From Limnephilus marmoratus (lineage: Eukaryota; Arthropoda; Insecta; Trichoptera; Limnephilidae), in assembly GCA_917880885.1 (NCBI GenBank), contig OU862910.1, forward strand, positions 49,715,285 to 49,779,284: 64,000 nucleotides of DNA, in the 5' to 3' direction. Under the pieces are notes generated by a model. It searched no databases, was not told the origin of the DNA, and was given only the letters and a program-made list of their open reading frames with translations. Positions within the stretch are counted from its first letter, which is position 1. Each line of letters opens with the position of its first letter. Positions 54,901-64,000 of this stretch are shown in pieces. Position numbers and translations under genes: made by a program.

Positions 54901-57900
54901 TTTTTTTTTTTATCTGTAAGTCTACTATTGTATAAATCTTGCGTTCTTTCTTACGTATCCTTTACTTACTAATTACAATAATTTTTGTTACTAACTTACA
55001 TGATTCATTAATTTAAAATGATTTTTTAATTTATATTATGATTTTTCAAACTTATCATGATTTTTATTTTTAAATTTATACATGATTTTCTAACCTTACT
55101 TATTATTTACAATTAATAGCCGTTATTACTAACTTACACGATCTTTTAATTTACTAATTGAGCTAGAATAGAGAACTCCAGTCCAATTTTTTTTATGAAT
55201 AATGACGTTCTAACTTAAATAACTGCATTTTTATTTTTAGAGTTAGAGTTAGTTTTAATAGTTAAAATAATTTTCAAAGTTTTAATTTTTCAAGATCACC
55301 CAAAAACCACCGTATGTATGGTGAATCGTATGACTCCTGAAAAATTAGTATGGGATCGGGCAATCAGCTGATCAACTACCGCCATTTTGGACGTTGTTTG
55401 GATGTTGTTCGAAGTATTCTCCCTAGAAGAAGCATTACTATTTTTTTCGGCAGTAGTTTTTGGATATTTTCAATAATAGAGATAAACTAATAAGAGATAC
55501 CTTTATTTTTGAAACATTATTTAGGCCTAAATAATGTTTCAATAAACACAACAACTAAATCTCCATAAACAGTATGTAAATAAACGAATAAATTAATACG
55601 ATGGCTTGTGTTATATCATATATTCCCATACAATGACTTTACGGTGACGTCACGACACGTCGAACAGTGACGTCACCATAAAATTTGTTTTTTCGACCCG
55701 ATTAAAAGTGGACTTTTTAATCATTTTTTAAAAACTCTGCATTTAATATTATTAAATAAAACTTATGTATTCAGAATCAGCGTTTATTGGTCTATATGAA
55801 CATATTTTTATAAAGTCATAATATTTTTCACTGGAGTTTATTTTTCACTGGAGTGAGGAAAGGCAATTTTTTGTTTCTTTGTTAAAACCTTATGTAACTA
55901 TGTAACTGATGTAACTTTATGTGTGTTTTAATCAGCATTGCCAAAATAATAAATAACAAAAATAAAACATAATAATTTGTTGTAACCGTGACCGAAGACT
56001 TCTTGCAGATGTTATTCAATTATATTGTTCATCCCAAATTATTTTTAATGGAGATGTGTAAATTATTACTTATTTAGGTGTTTTAATTATTTGTTCATGC
56101 ACACGCAAATCATCTTGTAACATGTCGTGCAAATGATGATTTCCTGTTTAAAATTTTTGCCAATTAACAGATTTCAAATTAGCAAAAGCTCCTCTGTGTT
56201 TCATCTTTCTCTTGGTTTTTCTGGCTTTCAAGAATCTCAACATCAGGATGTTTGGAAAAAGCGTCTACACTATTTAACGACAACGAATAGTCTCATCCTT
56301 ATTATTAACGAATTTTACGATAACTGCGATTCCGGTTCTCTCGGATGACAACGAAAAGTCATCAAGGCGAAGCTTAATGCTATATCACCACTTTAGATTA
56401 ATCTTTACTAAGTACGAATCGCTTTACATTATGAATACAAATAAATATGCTATCGAGGAGAATTACATTTAAATTTCTTAATTACTCTATAAAAACATAT
56501 AAACGTAAACTTCATTTTTTTTGTAATTGTACGAACGCATGTAAGAAACAACTTTTTAATATAATTTTATGGCTACAACTATCTGTGGCAGTTGGCATTA
56601 ACATTTTATCTTTATTATAAAATTATTTAAATAATAAATTTGGCGATTGAAATCGTGACCTCTAGTCTCTCTATGTGAAGCGATTTTGATTCCTTTTACC
56701 TATAATCTTGGCGATATTTGAAGCACACTAAGAATGCATTCATTTTTGGCCTATGACTTCCTCTTAACTTTAAGGTTAAGGTTAAGGATAATTCCACATC
56801 CTTAAGTAGAACCGTAATCGCCCCTCTGGTTCTAAACCCATTATTTCTTGCATCATCAATATGTATTTTTTATAAATACACGAGGTCAGATTACCGTATT
56901 CTCAGAATTGCGATGTATTCGTCATCTTCAGAAAAGCATTATTATATCCTGCTAATGTTTTTATTCAAAAACTGCATCACTGTTTATCAATTAAACCTGT
57001 CATGATTTGTCTTTGTGTTGATTAAGGCGATCCACTAGTTCACTACTGTGCCGTGGACAGTAGTTCTTCGGTGGACGCCATAGGGGTCACTTTGAATAAC
57101 CGAATTCGTCGTCTAGCGGCCGTATTGTAAAATATCAACGCGAAAATGCATATTTTATTTTATTTTGGGAAGATTGGGTGTAAATATCAACTTTTTTTGC
57201 GATTATTATAAAATAAACTGAATTTGCCACATTACACAATAAAACCATATCCGAAAAGGGGTTTATAAATAGGAGAGTTTGGACTTAAAAGTGTGTTTTT
57301 TAGACCTCATACTTTATTTTTTTATAGGCTTATTAAAAAACTTATAAAAAAAATGACCGATATTTTTAAGGGCCAAGGTATGTTCTACACGCAGTATTTA
57401 ATTGAAGCATCTACAATACTTCTAAGCGATCAAATTTTCAAAACAAAAACATACAATTTTGCATTATTTACTATGACTTCATCTTAATTTAAAATTTATT
57501 TTATTCATTAAATTTTGTTGAAAACAGAAATTAAGGAACTAAAATAATATGCTCACCAGCTTATATTTTTAGATAAAGCCGTTATCAATCCTATTTAACG
57601 TAAAGTTATAAAGTAAACGAAGTGAAGCAATTGATTATTAAAAAGCGTTTCGTAATGTACCTACATTAATTTTTTTCCAAAAATAACGTAATATGTATGA
57701 GTAATTGAATTAAATGAATTCCCAGAGTGGAAGATTCTCTCAGTATCGCCCCGGTGTAAGACCACCATTCAGAATTGAAAGGTTGCTTGAAATGGCTTTA
57801 GCCGTGTTTGGTGACCAGAACTAAATAACCAGATACTTCCCCACCTTCCTCCTCCCATCTCCTTCCCCTCCCCACTACCGTCAGCCTCACAACTCAAAAT

Positions 57901-60900
57901 ATACCTACCCCATTTTTGGGATGCCATAGTCTCGCTGACTCCAAACGAGAGCAGTTGAGACTCTTGTGCGGTATTCACTTAAAAAAAGAGTTGGTACGTT
58001 TTATTAAGGTCTCTGAAAGGCTATTTTTTAAAACTCCTCCATCAGCACAATATGTTATGTACTACTCACGTACATTAAAAACTATAATAAATATTTTTTT
58101 ATGTATTTCTCATTCCGAACATTCTTCAAAATTTATTTAATACTCAATGACCCAAATGAAAACCAATACAAAGAGGTCCAATTGCGGTCACAGTGAACAG
58201 TGACCGCTGATTTTTAAGTTTTCGATGATTTTTAATAAAATAGTGGACATCGTAAAAGTTTATTATTTATCCAAAAATACAAGAAGTCCTTTAATTTAAT
58301 GATTTTTTCTATGAAATACTTTTTATACACTGATAAACAGCAAAATCGGCATTTGTTTCTTTTCTATGAAACGAAAACAAAAGTACCAAACTATTAGCAA
58401 TTGAATAGATCAAATTATTTGCAACAACTTGAAAAATTACTTTAAAAATATTATATAAACCTGTCTACAATTTTTCAAGACAACTCTTACTGAGTTTTTT
58501 ATTGCATTCTACACAAATGGCTGACATGTAAAACAAATGCAATCCATATTACACATCGAATAAATAATAGCATAAGAAGTGCCTTATTAACGTGTTTCGT
58601 GATCCAATTATATGCCCAATTTGGGCTTGTATTTTCGTACAAAACTGTTTTTTCGAAATTGAAATGGGATGAAGTTCCGCGAATTCAGCCGAGTGTAAAG
58701 TAAGACGGAACGCTCGGCGATTTTTTATCAATAGGTCCACACAGGAGGCCGTGAGGAAAATATTTTCCCTCAGGGCCTATGTCATTTTTGGTGATACTGC
58801 GTGGAGGGTTTTTTAGGAATGGGAGGATGTTCTAGGAGGGGAAAAAGGCATGAGGGGGGGTCGAAAACTGGGGGGGGGGTCAGTAAATCCAAGAGAAAGA
58901 CGTATGAATCCATCACTCCAGTTGTAATGCAAGGCAATGGGTCGATATAATCCGGTTGGAGAGGTTTAAAGGCCTTCCTCAACCAACCTCTCTCGACCTG
59001 GCCCGCAAAGCAGTTGGCGGGCAGACGCATCCACCGCCAAGACCTTGACAAACCTCATCCTATAAACCAGATGTAGAAAACCACTTGGGTGATCTATGGC
59101 AGAGGTTTTGGTTATCCAATTCCCAGGTTCCCAGGGCGGTGGTACCATTTGTTTGCGTTCCTATTAGGGATGTCGAAAGTGAAAAAAAAATCGATGTATC
59201 GATTTTTATTAAAATATCAATATCGACGACGATATATCGAGGAAAAATATCGATGTATCGATATATCAGTCAAATTTTAAAGAGATTTTACGTTTTTAAA
59301 ATAATAGTGTATTCAGCTCAATATTATCGATAGTAATTTTATACACAGTGTGCTTTTTTTAATGTACAAAAATCTCAATAAAAATTATGATATTTTTATC
59401 AGTTTTCATTTTTATTAGGTAATAATTACAAAAATATCAAAAACTAAAAAGCTGTGTGTATAAACTAAGACGCATACAAAGTTTGCATGCGTTTCTGTAA
59501 CATTCTATTGGTGTATTCATCTGTCAAACAGGACTTCGTGTTTAGAACAAGGTATAGTAAATAATCATAGACAATTGGGAACCAACACATAGGAGTGGCT
59601 TAGAAAAAAATGGAGAAAATAGCATACATTTCTATGTATGTACCTACACACATGAGATAGTATTAATGATCACAAATACTAATGCAAAGACAATAGATTT
59701 GTAAGCTATTAATAGTTAAAATTTCAACCGCCAGATGTCATGACCCAATACAGTTACATTTTCCGATCGTTCCTATACGGTTTTGGATTCTAGTGACTTT
59801 AAATACATAAATAAAAAATATCGTTTTTGATACAATTTTCGATATTGGATATTTTGTATCGATATATCGGCTAAAAATATCGATATATTGAATTAAAAAT
59901 ATCGATACTTCGATATATCGATACTTTTTCAGCAAGCCTAGTTCCTATTTGCACGGCTTAATTTGCACTTTTGATCACCTATCCTTTCATCTTTGTTTTT
60001 TTTTCAATTTCTCTTTCCATTTTTCTACTATTTAGAAAAGCCCAGGTGCGGTCACTACAACCGCACGCAAATCAAAAATTTGTCGTGATGATACTCCTGA
60101 AGTTAATCTATAATCTAGAATGAAGGTATAAACATAGCGCCAAAAAAAACAAAGCGTTGGGATGTGCATTAGTAATCTTTAGATTAGGTATACTCTTTTT
60201 ACTTATACATATTATTTATAAACCCTCATTATATTACAACATACATTAAAAGCTGCATAATTTTCTGTTTACCATACCAATAATCTGCGGAGTTTGATGA
60301 AAGAAATTAATTGGCAATACATAAATTAATAATCTTGCATGCATCGAGAAAATGATATTACATTTGTGTAGGTACACAGAAAGAACATGATATTTTTGTG
60401 CAAGTGTACATATTGTTTTACAGTTTATTCAGAATAATTTTGTTTGACTTTATGTCCAATAATATTATTATGAATTATGATGAACACTATCATCACAAGA
60501 CGACTTGTTCAATTCAAGATTAGGTTGTTTTAGGACGACCGACGTACGTTGTACATTGTACACTGCGCACTTCAAAGGGGTCACTTGAATCGGGTTATCT
60601 GTGAATACGTTGAAGAAATAATATTCGCGATCGAATAATATGGATACGGATCAATGATTGTTGTTATATTCTTGTTGACCTTTTAGGGTTCAGTTAAAGT
60701 GTTCAGAAGTAGTATTTAACATTAACAAGTGTTTTACAATCATAGATACTATCGTTATGTCTGAGTAAATAATATTACCTAAAAACATGGCGACATCTGT
60801 GGTAGAGTGGAACGCTTCTTGACTTTGAACCCTGAGATCGCTGGTTTGAAACCTAGCTTTCTCTAATTTCTTTGTACTTAGCTTTCGTAATCTGGGGGTC

Positions 60901-62229
60901 GATCCCAGCATGCAATATTTGCACATTAGTATATTTTTTCCGCACATCGGACGATCGAATGCAATTGACCTGATTTTAATAAGTGGAGGGTGAATGCCAG
61001 GGATACACATAGGCGCATGTATAGTCAGTTTATGCCTTCTAGCGTCGATGGTCGCGGTTTCATAATAATATCATTTTTGGGCACCGATTAACCCACCTAA
61101 GATCAGTAATATTTTTGCCTAAATACTATTCACAGTTCCTAAGAAACGTCATTTAAGTGGTATTTTAGGATTTTCCCCTCTCGCGTTTCTACTCCGCTTC
61201 CTCCACCTCCACCCACTCCCCCCTTCCCCCGTCCCGTGAACCCCCCTCCCGAGTTCCCCTCCCCCCCTCACAGTTTTCCCTCCCCCCTAACGGGTTCCTC
61301 TCCCCCCCTCCCGCAAATCCCCTTCCCGAGTTCCCCTCCCTCCTCCCTGATTCCATACATTCAGTTTTCAAACAGCTCGCGTGCCACTTATTGCAATTTT
61401 TTATACGAATTTCATAATGCCAGAGCTCACCAGTAGTTTTATATAAACCTCGTCCTGACAATAACAAACACAAAAAATAATAATTATCCAATTTGGTGCA
61501 GTCGTTCGGAAGTTATGCGCGTACATACATTTCGGTTTATTCATTATTATTTATAAAATAAATAAATACAAAATGTTTGCACCTTTTGTGGAAGATTTTC
61601 TCAGTATACTAAATATCGTGTCCCCCATTTCGTTCAGCCCATCAGCATTCTCAAAACCGTTATACCATAGTGACAATGGCTCCGGGTATATGGAATTCAA
61701 TGTGATATCACATAAAAAAGGATTAACTTCAATTTTTAATTCTTTTCTTCCAGATGCCCGCCCTGCAAGACAGCTGCTTCCGCCCATGAAGGGATACGTC
61801 CCAGTTTACATCCGCGAGGGAGACACTCCCCTGGAGGAGATCAACCTTGACCTGGCCGAGGCTTTCCACGCCATTCCTTCTGGTAGAAGTGCCGGCAGGG
61901 CAAGTCTAGGAAGATCTGACATCCCAGAAGACGAACCGAACACCATTCCGGACGTCAAAATCGAACCAGCACCAGTCCCTGACTTTAGCGATGACGTGGC
62001 CATAAAAGCTCCGAAAAAAGAGACCAATAAAATCGCCGAAGATAAACCACAAGACATCATAACGCCTAAGGCTGGCACCAAAATCATTGACGCGAAAGCT
62101 TTAGAAGAGCCTAAAGAAGTATCCGAACAAATTGACGATCTCACCATCGTAGATAATGATAGCCCAATTGAACTAAAAAATGATGATTTATCTTCCAAAA
62201 ACATACAGAAAATTCCTAAGCCAGAATAA
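51959..62229 (+). CDS. Secreted protein gene 2 (two exons, 9.7-kb intron)
   Basis: Exon 1 (51959-52013) starts ATGATG and encodes only a signal peptide (MMTRVLVLALALAFCSFC) before GTAATT, in phase 1. Exon 2 (61754-62229) follows a strong acceptor (attcttttcttccag) and joins in the same phase, giving D-ARPARQLLPP. The product is 176 aa. After likely cleavage near CDA/RPAR, a basic start is followed by GYVPVYIREGDTPLEEINLD, an amphipathic helix-like stretch, then a long Lys/Glu/Asp/Pro-rich, probably disordered tail ending KIPKPE. The frame is open upstream to 61573 only by chance. I do not recognise the family; with gene 1 it shares only secretion and a charged Pro-rich character. ATTAAA near 62603 may be the poly(A) signal. 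Confidence 0.85.
52014..54083. other. Gene 2 intron, first part
   Basis: Contains a small foldback at 52514-52634 (arms tttaaattttgcacaactga and complement), a tRNA-like fragment at 52722-52795 (box B GGGTTCGATTCC), and at 53935-54045 the reversed block shared with 10140-10220 and 14340-14400. No internal exon was found. Confidence 0.55.
54084..54475 (+). repeat. SINE-like family A, copy 5 (gene 2 intron)
   Basis: Forward orientation from tttgggaggcggttatttgt to the tail ctttcctaaaaagaccatcc; the last part of the tail is lost. Confidence 0.75.
54476..57748. other. Gene 2 intron, AT-rich middle part
   Basis: 3.3 kb without coding signals. 56398-56740 is the old repeat shared with 45481-45800. 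Nothing else recognised. Confidence 0.5.
57749..57985 (+). repeat. SINE-like family C, copy 4 (gene 2 intron)
   Basis: The fullest copy, from cggtgtaagaccaccattca to gtgcggtattcacttaaaaa. Confidence 0.75.
58735..59150 (-). repeat. SINE-like family A, copy 6 (gene 2 intron)
   Basis: Full length in reverse: LINE-type tail (gtccacacaggaggccgtga) at left, head (gggcggtggtacc) at right. Frames 58782-59148 are repeat-internal. Confidence 0.75.
59165..59940. mobile_element. Non-autonomous hAT, ATCGATA-rich, perfect 8-bp duplication
   Basis: 776 bp, with left end TAGGGATGTCGAAAGT and right end reversed TAGGCTTGCTGAAAAAGT. GTTCCTAT flanks both sides (59157-59164, 59941-59948). Both subterminal regions are packed with ATCGATA/TATATCG motifs in both orientations. 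No transposase. It lies in the gene 2 intron. Confidence 0.9.
59949..61159. other. Gene 2 intron, no exon seen
   Basis: AT-rich. 60792-60862 holds a tRNA-like fragment (TGGTAGAGTGG and GGTTTGAAACC). Confidence 0.45.
61160..61560 (-). mobile_element. Truncated Helitron next to gene 2 exon 2
   Basis: Same family as 47679-48210 in reverse, with the conserved ttcggaagttatgcgcgtac block. The 3' CTAG end is missing and the 5' end (61550-61560) is degenerate. It lies about 190 bp upstream of the exon 2 acceptor. Confidence 0.7.
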
Positions 62230-64000
62230 TCTTTTTCTCTTTTAAAACACTCCAACATACCTACTACTGCGAAATCTGGATTGTGTCTAAAAGCCACGTC
62301 ATTTTTCTTGTGGGATCACTTCTATTTTATTTAGTAAGTGTTCAAAAATGGTGTGTTAAAAATTGAAGTGTTTCAGAAAATGAGGTGCCAACAGAGCGAA
62401 TCCAGTCAATTTGGTAAACTAGTTACAATTATTATTATTCTAGGTATCATCGCAAAGTTTGTCGATTTTAATGTATTAAGTAAATATTATTTATTGCATT
62501 TTTTTATTAATAGTTAAAAACACACATTTACTTTAAATTTATAATCGAGCTCAATTTGTTTTTAAAATATATTGTGTTCATGTTGTGATTTTATAATAAG
62601 ATATTAAATAATTAAAAATCTACATCTACGCACTTCAAATTATTTACCAAACCTTAATTCCAGAGCAATTTTTTATTTTATTATAAGGATATCATCACAA
62701 GGTTTATTTAAGTCCTCTATTCTCATGTCGTCACCTCATTTGGATAAACTTCAGATATTTTTTTCAAAAATGACCAAAAATGACCTTTGAATGCCAAATC
62801 ATTTCTTTTTCTTTCTATACCCAAAATACGAGTAATTTTCAGAACCATCTGTATTGTATTTTCGTAGATATATGTATGGCGAAGTTCTAACATCAAGCAT
62901 TATAAATAATCAATTATTGCACAAGGTTTTAACATCATTTACACTTTTTATTTGGTTTACTGTATCCTGACAGTTGATCGTTGTTTGAGTCGCATTATAG
63001 TTCATTATAGGGTTCACACTTCGCCTTACCGTGTTTTGAGGTTACAAAGTTTGCAGGAAATTTCGTAATCAATTTAACTTCTTTTTTTTTGAGGTTCAAT
63101 CTTGTGTAAAGTATTTTAGTTTATCATATTTTAATGGAAAATATTTAAATATGACGTAGGCCTAGCTTGGAATTGCATTTGGGAGACGCAATTAGAACCT
63201 TATGCATTGAATTATCGTGCTCTAGCTGGTTGCATATGGTTCTATTCGCATATTTAGGTGTGTTCTGCGATGCTAAGTGTACGTTCTATTTAAATATTTT
63301 TATTTAAAATATGTTCAATTCAACCTCAAAATCAGAAATTGTTAAATAGATTATGAGAAATCGTCTTTGCAAATTTTGACACCACGTATCTCAGAACAAG
63401 GAAAAGTGAAGTTAGAACCCTAACAAAACGAAGTGACGATATGTTCAAGTTTCGAACTGCATGTCTTGTAATAGAATCCAAATCATTATTAACATTTCAA
63501 GTAATAAAAATAGCCGTGATAGTGATAGTTCAAGAAGATTTAATGAGGTCGATGATTATCTGTTCCGTGGTTATTAATGCCAATTCAAGACGTAGTGTCG
63601 GCTTCTAATCGTACCCAATAAATAGCAAATCAGATATCCGTAAATAGCAAAGAGAAATGCATAAGATGATAGCCTTTCGAACTCGCCAATCGTGTTTGGT
63701 TCTTCTGTTCATTAGGTATCGATTTTCAAACTTTCTTGAAGTTTCAAATAAAATTTCTTATAGTTTTCTCGGAGTATCAAATTTCACTTTAGATATCTCT
63801 GGATTTCGAATTCCTGTGACAACAGTAAGCGTCTTTTTAGACATCGAATCAAAGTTAAACAGTTGAGGGGAAGGTAAAAAATATGTACCCGGCATCTTTA
63901 GTAAGTGAAAATTGGAAGAATTTTTATGTTTAGGCAGGTGGGAGAACAATTTACGTCGGATAGGAATTTGAATAGATGCACATTGATATTTTACCGGTAT
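62230..64000. other. Gene 2 3' flank and foldback repeat
   Basis: 62860-63440 is a foldback repeat: the segment around 62884 (gttctaacatcaag) and 63090-63260 recur at 28360-28690, and 63330-63410 (gaaattgttaaatagattat to cgtatctcagaacaagg) is their inverted counterpart, also seen at 30775-30850. No gene follows to the window end. Confidence 0.55.

Noticed and set aside
61573..61753. Coding extension of gene 2 exon 2 to the ATG at 61573
   Set aside because: A strong acceptor at 61752-61753 and the phase match with the signal-peptide exon explain the frame better; the upstream part begins at the edge of a Helitron.

Overview
This is eukaryotic nuclear DNA, AT-rich and gene-poor, almost certainly from an arthropod and most likely a moth or butterfly (Lepidoptera). 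The pointers are split genes with GT/AG introns, TATA plus TCAGT-type promoters, polyadenylation signals, and very dense transposon debris. The debris includes a Helitron with the 5' end TCCTACTAATATTATAAA, which I know as common in Lepidoptera. The species cannot be named from the sequence. I see no bacterial genes, rRNA, intact tRNA gene or CRISPR array.

Host genes. Two short secreted-protein genes are supported, both on the + strand. Gene 1 (11215-13476) has a TATA/Inr promoter, a signal peptide and three exons, but the reading frames of exons 1 and 3 conflict through exon 2. Gene 2 (51959-62229) has a tiny signal-peptide exon, a 9.7-kb intron full of repeats, and one large coding exon joined in a consistent phase. 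I recognise neither family.

Mobile elements. The best preserved is a Ty3/gypsy retrotransposon at 4134-9071 (- strand) with near-identical 165-bp LTRs, a 5-bp target duplication, primer site, polypurine tract, gag and pol. A -1 frameshift heptamer links gag to pol, and a frame break cuts the end of pol. From 20009 to 26511 there is a nest: a Helitron abutting a GATA tract, a 6-kb hAT relic inside that tract, a LINE inside the hAT, and a second hAT carrying decayed C2H2 zinc fingers inside the LINE. Further elements are other hATs with 8-bp duplications (36798-37736, 59165-59940), a decayed ATTCGGC hAT with a 494-bp palindrome (41797-42969), a pogo-like transposase relic (17235-18356), a TTAA-flanked piggyBac-like element (35388-37902), a Harbinger-type MITE, several Helitrons and many LINE 3' ends.

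Short repeats. Three SINE-like families recur. One of them shares its 3' tail with a LINE in the same window. Several foldback elements carry tRNA-like pol III boxes. Two MITEs have empty sites preserved in paralogous repeats elsewhere in the window, so both insertions can be verified.

Most remaining intergenic DNA is AT-rich with no gene signal. Short open frames there, and the Pro- or Gly-rich frames inside the Helitron GA tracts, are not treated as genes.
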